Positions 36,168-45,681 are shown, counted from the first letter of the stretch. The stretch is DNA of 64,000 bases from Alteromonas sp047556435 (GCF_047556435.1 NZ_CP180210.1:2542001-2606000); one strand, 5' to 3'. Notes: generated by a model from the letters alone, not told the origin. Translations and numbers: made by a program.

Positions 36168-38285
36168 TTAGAAGGCGTAAGTCAGGCTGGCATTCACAGT
36201 ACGACGAACACCGGGAAAGCAGTCGCCGCGCGTCAGACAAGACGTTAGGTACTCTTTATCAGTGACGTTACGTACGTTGAGTTGCAGGTCCACCGCATCG
36301 TTCAGGCGGTACGCCAGCATGATATCGCCTAACGTATAGCTCTCGGTTTCGTAGCGAACTGTTGCATTTTCAGATACGCTCTGACCAACATAACGTACCC
36401 CCGCGCCCATTCGAAATCCATCCAGCGATTGCGGCTCCCAATGCAGCCACAATGACGCATTGCTATCTGGCTGCCCTGCCAGCTCGAAACCGTTGGGATC
36501 TTCTGCATCCAAGACCGAAGCCGCAAACTGCGCTGAGACTTCGCCAAGTTGCACACGTCCCTCAAGCTCAACACCGCTAATAGATGAAACTCCTTGCTGC
36601 TGCGCTGCCTCGCTGGGTAAACCGTTTGGATTTGGCAGATTAGAGATTTCAATATCGTAGTAAGACATTGTCAGGTAGCCAGGCAGGTTATTAAACGCGT
36701 ATTTAATCCCGGCTTCATACTGTCGGCCCTCTTCCGGTTTAAGCTGATTGTCGTTGGCATCAAGCCCAACCACGGTTTCGAAAGACTCGGCGTAGCTGAC
36801 ATACGGTGACAGACCATTATCAAATTGATATAGCAGCCCGGCAGAATAGGAAGTCTGACTGTCTTTTTGTGTTGCCGTGCCATTATCGTTATCGACACGG
36901 TCATGGCGAAGCCCAAGCGTCATTCGCCAGTTGCCGTAAGAGATATGATCCGACAGGTAAAGCCCTGTATCTTTTACGGTCTGTTCAGGCTGGTCGTTGT
37001 ACATTGCATCGAACACGGCCTGATCAGGCGCACCAGTATATTCCGGGTTCGCCAGGTCAAGTATGTAGCGGAAATCGCCCTGTAGTGCGCCACCCCCAAA
37101 GTAATACGCCGAGTTGGCATCAGTATCCACATTCTGATACTGCACACCGGCAAGAACTTCGTGCTCAACGACGCCCGTGGCAAACAGCTTGCTCAAGCGG
37201 ACATCCAGCGCCGTCTGCTCAAAGGTATTGTCTGCCTGATAAAATGTGCGGGCAACATAGGTGTCAGTGGGTGCCACCTCATCACCGAAATACGCATTCA
37301 TGTAGCGTGACGCCCCCGTAAACGTTGGCCAAGCCTGATGATAATCTGCCTCACCGTCCCGCCATAACGCGGTAAAGGAAACTGAGGTGGTGTCGTCAAT
37401 AATATGCTCACCAAGCAACGTCACCTGATTTGATTTTGTGTCGAAACGGTTAAACCCGGGCTCACCGGCGTAGACATCCTGATCGGGAAGGTAACTGCCA
37501 TCCTCTAAAGGTAGCAAGGTCCCTTCGACAGGAATAAACTGGGCAGCAGTATCACTTTCTGTATCCTGAAACAGGCCGATGACGGTTAGCGTAGTATCGT
37601 CGGTAGGCATATAAGACACTGACGGCATGTAAACCTGCGTATCGTCGGTGACATAGTCTACCTGTGAGTCGGCATCCCGGTAGATCCCCACAAAACGTCC
37701 CAGCCACTTTTCATCTGACGACAACGCGCCATTGATATCCAGGTTAGCCTGCAGGCGGTCAAATGAGCCGTACTGGAGTACCGCTTCACTACCTTTGTTT
37801 GCAGTGGGTGTTTTTGAGACATAGTTCATCAGCCCGCCCGGCGAGCCCTGCCCGTATAACACTGAGGCCGGACCTTTGAGAAGCTCAACCTGCTCCATGG
37901 TATACACTTCCGCGCGGGTTGAGTTATAGCTGCCAAATAACTCCTGAATGGAGTCGCGATATCTTGGAATGCTCAATCCGCGCGACGAAATTGAATCTAC
38001 CCGGGTTGCGTAACCATAGGTTTCCCCCGTCACACCTGCCATATACGTTGCGGATTGGGACAGGTTCAGCGCCCCTTTTTGCTTAAGGTCGGTAACCGTT
38101 TCAATGGATATCGTTCGCGCCAGTTCGACAATGGGCGTGTTGGTCTTCGTTGCGCCAAATGGGCTTCGCTTTCCTACCACTTCCACTTTTTCAATAGAGG
38201 CTTCTTCCTCATTTACAGATTCCTGAGAAAAAGCCAGTCCGGGAAGTGCCAGTGTGATAGCCAGTGAGAGTGCTGTTTTATTCAT
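36168..38285 (-). CDS. TonB-dependent siderophore receptor
   Basis: A 705-residue outer-membrane receptor of the FhuA/FoxA-type family. It has a signal peptide (NKTALSLAITLALPGLAFS) and a TonB-box region (IEKVEVVGKRSPFG). The plug domain contains ISSRGLSIPRYRDSIQEL and VELLKGPASVLYGQGSPGGLMNYVSKTP. The barrel ends in VNASLTYAF with the terminal Phe needed for outer-membrane insertion. A Cys pair near the C-terminus (LTSCLTRGDCFPG) is common in hydroxamate siderophore receptors. A Fur-box-like site lies 60-80 bases upstream of the ATG. The siderophore is not predictable from sequence. Confidence 0.92.
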   Translation of the reverse strand: MNKTALSLAITLALPGLAFSQESVNEEEASIEKVEVVGKRSPFGATKTNTPIVELARTISIETVTDLKQKGALNLSQSATYMAGVTGETYGYATRVDSISSRGLSIPRYRDSIQELFGSYNSTRAEVYTMEQVELLKGPASVLYGQGSPGGLMNYVSKTPTANKGSEAVLQYGSFDRLQANLDINGALSSDEKWLGRFVGIYRDADSQVDYVTDDTQVYMPSVSYMPTDDTTLTVIGLFQDTESDTAAQFIPVEGTLLPLEDGSYLPDQDVYAGEPGFNRFDTKSNQVTLLGEHIIDDTTSVSFTALWRDGEADYHQAWPTFTGASRYMNAYFGDEVAPTDTYVARTFYQADNTFEQTALDVRLSKLFATGVVEHEVLAGVQYQNVDTDANSAYYFGGGALQGDFRYILDLANPEYTGAPDQAVFDAMYNDQPEQTVKDTGLYLSDHISYGNWRMTLGLRHDRVDNDNGTATQKDSQTSYSAGLLYQFDNGLSPYVSYAESFETVVGLDANDNQLKPEEGRQYEAGIKYAFNNLPGYLTMSYYDIEISNLPNPNGLPSEAAQQQGVSSISGVELEGRVQLGEVSAQFAASVLDAEDPNGFELAGQPDSNASLWLHWEPQSLDGFRMGAGVRYVGQSVSENATVRYETESYTLGDIMLAYRLNDAVDLQLNVRNVTDKEYLTSCLTRGDCFPGVRRTVNASLTYAF

Positions 38286-38346
38286 AACGTCCGATTTACT
38301 TCATTGATTTCTACTTTGGCATAAAATATCAAACATTCTCACCAAT

Positions 38347-38365
38347 GGAAATGATAACGATTGCT
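38347..38365 (-). promoter_or_regulatory. Probable Fur box upstream of the siderophore receptor
   Basis: The 19-mer GGAAATGATAACGATTGCT matches the Fur consensus at 12 of 19 positions by eye, centred about 70 bases before the receptor ATG. Its place ahead of a TonB siderophore receptor operon supports iron repression by Fur. Confidence 0.65.
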
Positions 38366-38602
38366 ATTAACATGATTATTTGAAGAAAAAGACAGTTTTT
38401 TTCTGTTTCTTGGAAAGGGTCTGAAGCCACGCCACAGTTTTTAAACATTGTTTCGCGAACAGCTTAACGCCATCGCACTATTACCCCTAACGCAAAGGAT
38501 AGAACCCGATGTCGTTTCAATGCATAAGTTTTCTGATCTGTAGGCGAGCGATACGTCGGCTTGTTCGCAGACTGCGCTGCGGTATGGATATCGGAGATAA
38601 AA
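38366..38602. other. Intergenic region between the Fur box and the ahpF terminator
   Basis: Together with the Fur box and the start region, this forms a 370-base gap between the receptor start and the ahpF stop. It probably holds the receptor promoter. No open frame, repeat or further named site was recognised. Confidence 0.5.
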
Positions 38603-38630
38603 AAAGGCTGATATTAAAATATCAGCCTTT
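38603..38630 (-). terminator. Rho-independent terminator of ahpCF
   Basis: The stem AAAGGCTGATAT / ATATCAGCCTTT closes a short A/T loop and is followed on the minus strand by a run of seven T. It lies 26 bases after the ahpF stop. Confidence 0.9.
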
Positions 38631-38655
38631 ATATAAGATGATGTAGTAGCGGCGA

Positions 38656-40245
38656 TTACGCTGCTTTCGTTTCCTCTTCATCCTCGACTACTTCGTGGCT
38701 AAGGAGATATTCAAATGCGGCCAGTGAGGCTTTCGCGCCCTCGCCCATCGAGATGACAATTTGCTTATAGGGCACTGTTGTCACATCGCCTGCTGCAAAG
38801 ATGCCTGGCTCGGATGTGTGGCATTTTCCGTCTACCACAATTTCACCGTGTTTAGACAGCTCAACAACGTCTTTCATAAACTGGCTGTTAGGTACCAGAC
38901 CAATCTGAACAAATACCCCTGCAAGCTCGAGCGTGTGTACATCATTTGTCGCTCTGTCCTGATATTCAATGGCGTTAACCTTGCCATTTTCAGCCAGGAT
39001 CTGACGGGTTGCCGCGTTCTTGATAATGGTAATATTGTCGCGCTTTTCAGCTTGCTTAATCAGTACCTGGTCTGCTTTAAGCTCTGGCATAAATTCAAAC
39101 ACAGTGACAGATTTCACAATGCCTGATAAGTCCAGTGCCGCTTCAATACCAGAATTACCACCACCAATTACCGCAACGTCTTTGCCTTTGAAAAACGGAC
39201 CATCGCAGTGCGGACAATACGCTACACCGTTACCCACGTTTTCTTTCTCACCGGGTACACCAAGCTCTCTCCAGCGGGCGCCTGTGGCTACAATTACTGA
39301 GCGGGTACGAATTTCCTCGCCAGACGACAATGTGATAGTTTTAACATTGCCCTGCTCAATGTTCTCTACACGCACATGCTCTTTAAGCGTAATGTCATAG
39401 TCTTTTACGTGTTCCATCAGGTTACCAACCAGCTCTGGCCCGGTTGTTTTTGGCACCGAAATCAAATTCTCAATACCCATGGTGTCTTTAACCTGGCCAC
39501 CAAAGCGGTCAGCAACAACTGTTACTTTCAGGCCTTTACGTGCGCTGTAAATTGCCGAGGCTACGCCTGCAGGACCACCACCGATAACCGTTACATCCTG
39601 CATTGGCAGCGACTGCCCTTTATTCGCTTCTTTTAACGAAGGATCACGCTCCAGTAACTTATCGATAAGGGTTGAGGCATCAACCTTACCGTTTGCGAAC
39701 AGCTCACCATTCAGATATACGCTGGGCACTCCCTGAATGTCGCGCTCTTCAACTAAATTCTGATACAGCCCACCGTCGATCATCTCCGCTTTAATATGCG
39801 GGTTCAACAGTGCAAACTGATTTACCGCCTGAACCACGTCAGGGCAGTTATGGCAGCTCAGGCTGATAAATACTTCAAAGTGAAGATCTTCTTTAACGCC
39901 CCTGATGATGCTTTTCAGACTGTCATCAATTTTCAACTCCGTACCAGACGCATGTAGAATCGCCAGAACCATTGAATTGAATTCATGACCGCCTGGGATA
40001 CCCGAGAAACGGATCCCGGTATCTTCGCCGTCAGCTTCCAGCAAGAAGCTGATTGCACTTCGTAATTCGCCTTGCGTGTCTCTCTCTTCCAGCTGAACGT
40101 TATCGCTCACCCCAGCAATGTCGGACAGAAACTTCACCAGTTCGTCACGTTTGCTGTGTTCACCGGTTTGAACGACGAACGTTACGGTTTTCTGCATGGA
40201 AGCAAAATAGCCTTTTAATGCATTTAAAATATCTTGATTTAACAT
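38656..40245 (-). CDS. ahpF: Alkyl hydroperoxide reductase subunit F
   Basis: AhpF passes electrons from NADH through FAD and two disulfide centres to AhpC. The 529 residues begin with a double thioredoxin-fold domain carrying the redox pair SLSCHNCPD (about residue 130). The FAD domain (VIGGGPAGVASAIYSARKGL) and the NADH domain with the second redox pair YCPHCDGP (about 345) follow. The C-terminal FAD motif FAAGDVTTVPYKQI is present. It is 76 bases downstream of ahpC, with a stem-loop between. The terminator after it ends the operon. Confidence 0.97.
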   Translation of the reverse strand: MLNQDILNALKGYFASMQKTVTFVVQTGEHSKRDELVKFLSDIAGVSDNVQLEERDTQGELRSAISFLLEADGEDTGIRFSGIPGGHEFNSMVLAILHASGTELKIDDSLKSIIRGVKEDLHFEVFISLSCHNCPDVVQAVNQFALLNPHIKAEMIDGGLYQNLVEERDIQGVPSVYLNGELFANGKVDASTLIDKLLERDPSLKEANKGQSLPMQDVTVIGGGPAGVASAIYSARKGLKVTVVADRFGGQVKDTMGIENLISVPKTTGPELVGNLMEHVKDYDITLKEHVRVENIEQGNVKTITLSSGEEIRTRSVIVATGARWRELGVPGEKENVGNGVAYCPHCDGPFFKGKDVAVIGGGNSGIEAALDLSGIVKSVTVFEFMPELKADQVLIKQAEKRDNITIIKNAATRQILAENGKVNAIEYQDRATNDVHTLELAGVFVQIGLVPNSQFMKDVVELSKHGEIVVDGKCHTSEPGIFAAGDVTTVPYKQIVISMGEGAKASLAAFEYLLSHEVVEDEEETKAA

Positions 40246-40277
40246 GGTTACTCTGCCTTTTCATTGAGGTTTGAGGT

Positions 40278-40299
40278 AGGGAGTGGCGAACCACTCCCT
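40278..40299 (-). other. Stem-loop between ahpC and ahpF
   Basis: A perfect 9-bp stem (AGGGAGTGG / CCACTCCCT) with loop CGAA lies in the 76-base gap. On the minus strand no T run follows, so it is more likely an RNA stability or processing element than a terminator. Confidence 0.55.
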
Positions 40300-40321
40300 C
40301 GCGATGGGTACTAAGCGTTGC

Positions 40322-40885
40322 TTAGATTTTGCCTACCAGGTCCAGAGAAGGAGCCAGTGTTTCTTCCCCTTCTTTCCATTTGGCCGGGCAAACTTCACCT
40401 GGGTGAGACGCTACGTATTGCGCAGCTTTCACTTTACGTACCAGATCGTCTGCGTCACGGCCGATACCTTCGGCAGTGATTTCCATTGCCTGAACGATGC
40501 CGTCAGGGTCAACGACGAACGTTGCACGGTCAGCAAGACCCATGTTTTCACGCATACAGTCGAAGTTGCGGGTGATTTCACCTGTTGGGTCACCGATCAT
40601 CGCAAATTTGATTTTGCCGATGGTTTCAGACGCCTGGTGCCATGCCGCGTGAGTAAAGTGCGTGTCTGTAGATACAGAGAACACCTCTACGCCGCGAGAC
40701 TGTAGCTCTTCGTATTTATCAGCAACGTCGCCAAGCTCAGTTGGACATACGAAAGTGAAATCCGCTGGGTAGAAGACAAATACAGCCCACTTCCCTTTGA
40801 TGTCTTCGCTGCTTACCTCGACGAACTCGCCGTTTTTAAACGCGTTAGCTTTGAAAGGCTTAATAGCAGTGTTGATCAATGCCAT
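40322..40885 (-). CDS. ahpC: Alkyl hydroperoxide reductase subunit C (peroxiredoxin)
   Basis: A typical 2-Cys peroxiredoxin of 187 residues that reduces organic peroxides, hydrogen peroxide and peroxynitrite. The peroxidatic Cys is C47 in FTFVCPTELGDVADKY. The resolving Cys is in HPGEVCPAKWKEG near the C-terminus, followed by the helical tail LAPSLDLVGKI. The ATG at 40885 has GGAG nine bases upstream and gives the family N-terminus MALINTAIKPF. A start five codons earlier has no such site. It is recycled by AhpF encoded just downstream. OxyR control is expected from the family, but I could not see a clear OxyR site. Confidence 0.97.
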   Translation of the reverse strand: MALINTAIKPFKANAFKNGEFVEVSSEDIKGKWAVFVFYPADFTFVCPTELGDVADKYEELQSRGVEVFSVSTDTHFTHAAWHQASETIGKIKFAMIGDPTGEITRNFDCMRENMGLADRATFVVDPDGIVQAMEITAEGIGRDADDLVRKVKAAQYVASHPGEVCPAKWKEGEETLAPSLDLVGKI

Positions 40886-41385
40886 GTTTATATTCTCCAT
40901 TTAGTGAGTTTTGATAACTTTCATTACTCGGGGTCAGAAAGCCATCTTGAGTACGAAACTTTTTTCCACACGGTTTTGAATGTGTCGAAATCATTCCGTG
41001 TTGAAACTGGTAATAAGAATAACGAGCGGCAGGAAAAAAAGATAATTGGTAAAGTTGAAAGCTGTAATCAGTTTTACTAATTAATAATGCGTGTATGTGC
41101 GGGAAAATTGAACTACCAATCATTTCAGATCTTACAGGTATTTGCAACAGTGCCTCACTACGTTCACAAACCTACAGCGAGATTATCTCGGTACTGCAAT
41201 GGTTTTTCCTGCTGCCATGCTGACGACCACTTCACGATTAGGTAGTGAATCAGCACAATGAAAACGTGCATCTCGTGCCAGTTTATCCACATTCAGAATG
41301 CCTGTGCGTGTATTTGTTAGAATCGGTTTTCATCTCTGCGGGTTCCGACTTACACTTAATCCTATGGAGACCAGGAGAATTGACG
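40886..41385. other. 500-base intergenic region upstream of ahpC and the DUF2252 gene
   Basis: The region must hold the divergent promoters of ahpC and the DUF2252 gene. An open frame extends from 41245 into the DUF2252 frame but lacks homologue-like sequence before 41386. No OxyR palindrome, hairpin or RNA gene could be recognised. Confidence 0.5.
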
Positions 41386-42693
41386 ATGAATCGGGGCGAC
41401 TATCTTCGACAGCATATTGAAAGCATTGATGGCCCTCTGGGAGAGACCCCCAAACACGTGAAAATGACCACCAGTCCGTTTGTCTTTTACCGGGGGACAG
41501 CGCAGCTTTTTTACGCCGACATGGCCAGCGGGGTGTTACGTATGCCAAAGGCAATGGAGGCATTGCCACTGGTCTGTGTGATGGGCGATTGCCATGCCTC
41601 TAACTTTGGGTTTCTGACTGAAGAAGGCTCGCACGGAGACAACGTGATTTTTGCGCCAAACGACTTCGATGATGCATGTGTCGGCCACGCGGCCTGGGAT
41701 ATTATGCGCTTTTTGGTGTCCCTGGCATTAACGGCAGATCATTGCGAAGGCGTACAGAGTGGCCGATACCCGTCTGATGTCGTAAGACACGATAAGCCAG
41801 CCATAGCCCGACGTGACGTAGAGATCGCCATGGCGCAATTTCTGGAAGCTTACACAGCGCTGTGCGCGCGAGTAATACAAAGCCCCTCGGTCATCTATGA
41901 AGCCATTGAACAGATCCCCACAGGAAAACTTAAAAAGCGCTATGAGAAAGCCTGTCGTCGCGCCGCCTGCGGGGAAGACTTTACCAGCAAAAGCGCACTC
42001 GCAAAAGCGGTGAAGATGAAGGGAGACAGGCTGTGCTTTAATCACCAGCCTGATAAATTTATCCCTCTTGACGCGTCACATTACCAGCAGTTGGAAACAA
42101 CATTTGCGCCCTACATGGATGAAGCGATTGTTGATATCGTCGCGCGTGCCAACGCAGGCACAGGTTCCGTCAACATGGGCCGCTATTACTTTTTAGTTGG
42201 GCCGGCTTACCCTCATGACGAAACCAGTTTTGCCAGATGCCATATTGTTGAGGTAAAGCAACAGCGTAAAGCCGCTCCCCTGCACTACTTTCCCGGACTA
42301 TGTCCGGTTAATTCGCTGAATGCGGCTCACCTTACCGCGCGATGTCAGCGAAAAATTCAGCGTCGCCCTGATTTACTCCTGGATGAGGTTGAGTGGCGCG
42401 ATGCCCATTGGCTGATCCGGTCACGTCATCATGCGAAAGTGGGAATCGATCCCGAAGATATTGGTATTGGCAACAAAGCGGTGAATGGCAGTTTTTCTGA
42501 ATTTGCGTCTTATTGCGGAAAGGCACTTGCGCTGGCTCATTGTCGAGCAGACAGACGCTCGACCGTTTTCGAGCAACAAACTGTTGCGAAACTGTGTGAG
42601 CACAACCAAACATTGCAGGAAACCGCGTTAGCGTATTACAGACAGGTTTTAGCCGATTACCAGCTTTTCAGAGACATGCAACAACATAATTGA
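41386..42693 (+). CDS. DUF2252 family protein
   Basis: About 435 residues with the DUF2252 features: MTTSPFVFYRGTAQLFYADM, then VCVMGDCHASNFGFLTEEGSHGDNVIFAPNDFDDACVGHAAWDIMRFLVSL. The HxxN-type and DFDD-type motifs resemble the catalytic and metal-binding loops of aminoglycoside phosphotransferase/kinase-like folds, so a kinase-like activity is possible but unproven. The ATG at 41386 has AGGAG 9-13 bases before it, and sequence before it is unlike the family. It ends 12 bases before the convergent TPR-response regulator gene, with no terminator seen between. Confidence 0.85.
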   Translation: MNRGDYLRQHIESIDGPLGETPKHVKMTTSPFVFYRGTAQLFYADMASGVLRMPKAMEALPLVCVMGDCHASNFGFLTEEGSHGDNVIFAPNDFDDACVGHAAWDIMRFLVSLALTADHCEGVQSGRYPSDVVRHDKPAIARRDVEIAMAQFLEAYTALCARVIQSPSVIYEAIEQIPTGKLKKRYEKACRRAACGEDFTSKSALAKAVKMKGDRLCFNHQPDKFIPLDASHYQQLETTFAPYMDEAIVDIVARANAGTGSVNMGRYYFLVGPAYPHDETSFARCHIVEVKQQRKAAPLHYFPGLCPVNSLNAAHLTARCQRKIQRRPDLLLDEVEWRDAHWLIRSRHHAKVGIDPEDIGIGNKAVNGSFSEFASYCGKALALAHCRADRRSTVFEQQTVAKLCEHNQTLQETALAYYRQVLADYQLFRDMQQHN

Positions 42694-42704
42694 TATCGCC
42701 TGCG

Positions 42705-44384
42705 TCATACCAGCTTCGCTGCACCGCTGTGTTCATCGTTAGTGGCCTCCAACGTGAGCCCCAGTGCCTGCATGTATTGCTCGCCCTTTTCTTTTTGCGT
42801 TGGTGACACTGGATCCGACAAGAGCAAACTGGCCGCGCGCTGTGCCGTTGCCATCTGTTCGGTAGATATGTCGCTCTTTTTATTGATTTGCACTAACACC
42901 TTCAACAAACTCAGCGCCAGTTGCTTATCCTGTGGAGATAACGTTAATGCCTGTTTCAAATTGTTGTAGGCTGGCATCAGGCGATTTTCTTTATAGTTAG
43001 TTGTCGCCATTTGTTTCAGTTCTTTGGTAGTGAACTGAATTTCTTTTCGCTCGATAGACTCCTGCTTCAGATATTCGTCAACCACCTGGCTTGAAAAAGA
43101 ATCGCCTTCAATTTGCAAACGAAGCCTTTCCAGAATACTTAAACAGTGTTCGCGCATTCCGAGCTCGTGGAAGGCTTTCATTTTATCCAGATTATCTTCC
43201 ATGGATTGGTCTTCAACCACCGCTTTTTTATCACCGATGATTTTTTCCGCATCTTTCTTCTTGTCCTGCAAACACAGCACCCGCGCCTGGATAACATCGA
43301 ACTGTTCGCTAAGCTGTTTCTCAACGCCTTTGCGATGTTTTAATTCTTCCAGTTCAGCTTGTGCACGCTTGACCAGGCGATCGGTTTCGCTATTGCCCAG
43401 ACTGGTTGCAAGATCGATCGTTGCCCGAATCACATTCAATGCCAGTTCAGGCGAATCGTGAATAGAGTTTTTTGCAAACCTGGCCATGTTTTGCACAGCC
43501 TCTAGCTGACCGTGTTTATCGTGATTGAGACGGGCCAGATCCCACAGTTTTTTGTTACGTTCTATATTGCGTGGAGCCAGCTTGCTGGCTTGTTTCATTT
43601 GCTCGTAAGCCAAATCAAACTTTTCTTTTTCGATGTAATACTGTGCCAGCAAATCATACGTTAAAAAGCGGGTATCGTTGCGCTCCAGAAGGTCTTCCAC
43701 CTGCGTTTCAGCTTCCTCCAGTTTATCCTGACGTAACAGCGCTCTTGCCAGTCCAATATGTATCCAGGCATGATCCATTTTGCCTAACAAACCGCGGTAG
43801 TATTTTTCGGCGGTCTCATAATCGCGTAACTGCATCAGACATTCCGCAATCATACGTTTCATGCGGGGATGATACTCGGCAACAGAAGGATCTTTCAGTT
43901 GTCTTTCCGCATGATAAATCGCGGCAGCAAAATCGCGCTCTGACATACAGTGCAATACTTTATGCAGTTTGCTACGAATACTAAACAGGTAGTTCAGCCG
44001 GTTTTCGATCCGGCTTCGATCCAGAGGTTTGACCCAGAAATCATCAGGCTGTAACTCGACAATACAGTTTACCAACTCTGAACTGGTTTCCGCGCTTAAG
44101 AAAATGACGGTGGTCTTGTCATTGATATGGTTTAAATGTTTGAGCTCTTCAAACAAATGAAAGCCGTCTTTGTCGTTGCTGACGTTAAACGCAATCAGAA
44201 CAAAGTCATACTGCTTTTTTTCACATAGACGAATAGCATGAAACGCGTTAAGCGCACTACTTACCTGCTTGATTCCCATCGCGTTGAGCGTTGAAGAAAT
44301 CACGTCATGTACCAACCCCTGATTATCGATAACCAGTACACTGAGCTCTTCTTTTGGCGTTGGTGGGGGGAACTTGTCCATCAT
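42705..44384 (-). CDS. Response regulator-like protein with a degenerate receiver and TPR repeats
   Basis: A 559-residue protein. Residues about 14-130 form a receiver fold, and the rest is helical TPR-type repeats (AEKYYRGLLGKMDHAWIHIGLARALLRQDKLEEAETQVEDLL). In the receiver the Asp that normally accepts phosphate is Ala65 (DFVLIAFNVSNDKDGF). The acidic pair is D20-N21, while the Ser and Lys of the conserved SAE and WVKPLD motifs remain. The D20-to-A65 spacing (45) equals CheY D12-to-D57. Phospho-signalling through this domain is therefore unlikely, and it may act as a constitutive or protein-docking module. It has no DNA-binding domain. It lies beside the REC-GGDEF gene on the same strand. 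Confidence 0.85.
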   Translation of the reverse strand: MMDKFPPPTPKEELSVLVIDNQGLVHDVISSTLNAMGIKQVSSALNAFHAIRLCEKKQYDFVLIAFNVSNDKDGFHLFEELKHLNHINDKTTVIFLSAETSSELVNCIVELQPDDFWVKPLDRSRIENRLNYLFSIRSKLHKVLHCMSERDFAAAIYHAERQLKDPSVAEYHPRMKRMIAECLMQLRDYETAEKYYRGLLGKMDHAWIHIGLARALLRQDKLEEAETQVEDLLERNDTRFLTYDLLAQYYIEKEKFDLAYEQMKQASKLAPRNIERNKKLWDLARLNHDKHGQLEAVQNMARFAKNSIHDSPELALNVIRATIDLATSLGNSETDRLVKRAQAELEELKHRKGVEKQLSEQFDVIQARVLCLQDKKKDAEKIIGDKKAVVEDQSMEDNLDKMKAFHELGMREHCLSILERLRLQIEGDSFSSQVVDEYLKQESIERKEIQFTTKELKQMATTNYKENRLMPAYNNLKQALTLSPQDKQLALSLLKVLVQINKKSDISTEQMATAQRAASLLLSDPVSPTQKEKGEQYMQALGLTLEATNDEHSGAAKLV

Positions 44385-44724
44385 GAATGACCACTTAACT
44401 TACAAAATATCCGTTTTACGAGCGCCAGCTATTCTGTTTACTTTTCTTATGCTTACAGAGAAACTGACAGTGCTTTCTTAACCTTAAATACACCTCGCTC
44501 CGTCAACCTGTTCCGTCGCAAAGCAATAACTATTACATGAGCCACTTCCGGTTGTCGGGGGATGCGTTATGAACAGTTGCTGTGCCTGTGTTGACTGCAG
44601 GCAGGCACCTTGCGTAAAGACATACATCATACCAGTAACAAAACAGGTTGGTATCAGGAATACTAGCACTGTAAGCAGCCTGATTGCCAGCGCCTTATTA
44701 CGCAGCAAGAGGCTGTCAGAGGCA
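44385..44724. other. Intergenic region between the REC-GGDEF gene and the degenerate-receiver gene
   Basis: This 340-base stretch probably holds the promoter of the TPR-receiver gene. On the minus strand a frame of about 75 codons from a TTG near 44711 to 44484 would give one membrane helix (LAIRLLTVLVFLIPTCFVTG) and a short exported tail with four Cys. It has no visible ribosome-binding site, so it is not called as a gene. Confidence 0.45.
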
Positions 44725-45681
44725 TCAGGGGGCGTTGGCGACGCTGTTATGGAAAGATTGCTGTAAAAACCGTGTTTTTGAGCAGTTCCTGCCGCTTTCC
44801 TTAGCGTGATAAAGCGCTTCATCAGCTACATCTATCAACGAACGGGGGTCAATCAGTGCGTCGCCAAGCGCACTGTAATCCAGGATACCCACGCCGATGC
44901 TGACGGTCAGGTAATCATGCTGCGTTGCATAGTGATGGGTAATCTTTTCCTCATTAAAAAATGTAACGATGTCATTCGCGAGCGATACTGCTCCCTCACT
45001 ATCAGTATCCGGCAGAACCACGCCAAACTCTTCACCACCTAGCCGGCTCACAGTGTCTGTAGCCCTGCTAACGCATTGTCGCAGCAAACGTGCAACCCGC
45101 ACCAGACAATCATCTCCCTTGCCATGTCCGTAATGGTCGTTAAAGGGTTTAAAATCATCGATATCTATAATCAACAACGCGATACTGCAGCGTTTACGGT
45201 TCGCTCTGGCTACTTCGTGTTGTATACATTCATCAAATTTTCTGCGATTAGCCAGCCCCGTTAACGGATCGGTAGCTGCCAGAGATTCGAGCTGAAGCGT
45301 TTGTCGATACAGTCGGGTATGGGTTTTCACTCTGGCCAGTAAAATTGGAAACTCAACTGGCTTGGTAATGTAATCAACACCGCCAAGCTCAAAGCCACGG
45401 GCTTGCTCAGTAACTGTATCCAGCGCACTGACAAAGATAACGGGGATCGGCTGGGTGCGGGCATCAGCTTTCAGTTTTCGACAAAGGTCAAAGCCATTTA
45501 TATCAGGCATAACAACATCGAGAAGAATGAGATCAGGCCGCAAATTCAACGCCTGCACAAACCCTTCCTCCGCCTGAGTAGCAATAACGACCTCGTATTC
45601 TGAAGACAAGGCGTCTGCCATCAGACGAATCGTCGAGACATCATCATCAATGATTAATACTCTCGCAGGAGTTTGCGGCAT
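44725..45681 (-). CDS. REC-GGDEF response regulator (PleD-like diguanylate cyclase)
   Basis: About 318 residues. The receiver domain (1 to about 125) has the acidic pocket D12-D14, phosphoacceptor Asp in LILLDVVMPDINGF (D55), and the conserved Lys in DYITKPVEF. The GGDEF domain (about 145-310) reads ATDPLTGLANRRKFDE, DIDDFKPFNDHYGHGKGDD and RLGGEEFGVVLPDTD. The intact GGEEF predicts c-di-GMP synthesis on phosphorylation. ATG at 45681 is used because AGGA lies nine bases before it. It is divergent from the large ETR1-like hybrid kinase with 162 bases between, making it the obvious candidate output of that kinase. Confidence 0.92.
   Translation of the reverse strand: MPQTPARVLIIDDDVSTIRLMADALSSEYEVVIATQAEEGFVQALNLRPDLILLDVVMPDINGFDLCRKLKADARTQPIPVIFVSALDTVTEQARGFELGGVDYITKPVEFPILLARVKTHTRLYRQTLQLESLAATDPLTGLANRRKFDECIQHEVARANRKRCSIALLIIDIDDFKPFNDHYGHGKGDDCLVRVARLLRQCVSRATDTVSRLGGEEFGVVLPDTDSEGAVSLANDIVTFFNEEKITHHYATQHDYLTVSIGVGILDYSALGDALIDPRSLIDVADEALYHAKESGRNCSKTRFLQQSFHNSVANAP

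Noticed and set aside
36806..37321. 171-codon plus-strand frame
   Set aside because: It is antisense to the siderophore receptor and has no domain features.
40886..41100. OxyR binding site upstream of ahpC
   Set aside because: Expected from the family, but no ATAG-type spaced palindrome could be recognised.
41245..41385. N-terminal extension of the DUF2252 frame
   Set aside because: The extension is unlike the family and the internal ATG has a good Shine-Dalgarno sequence.
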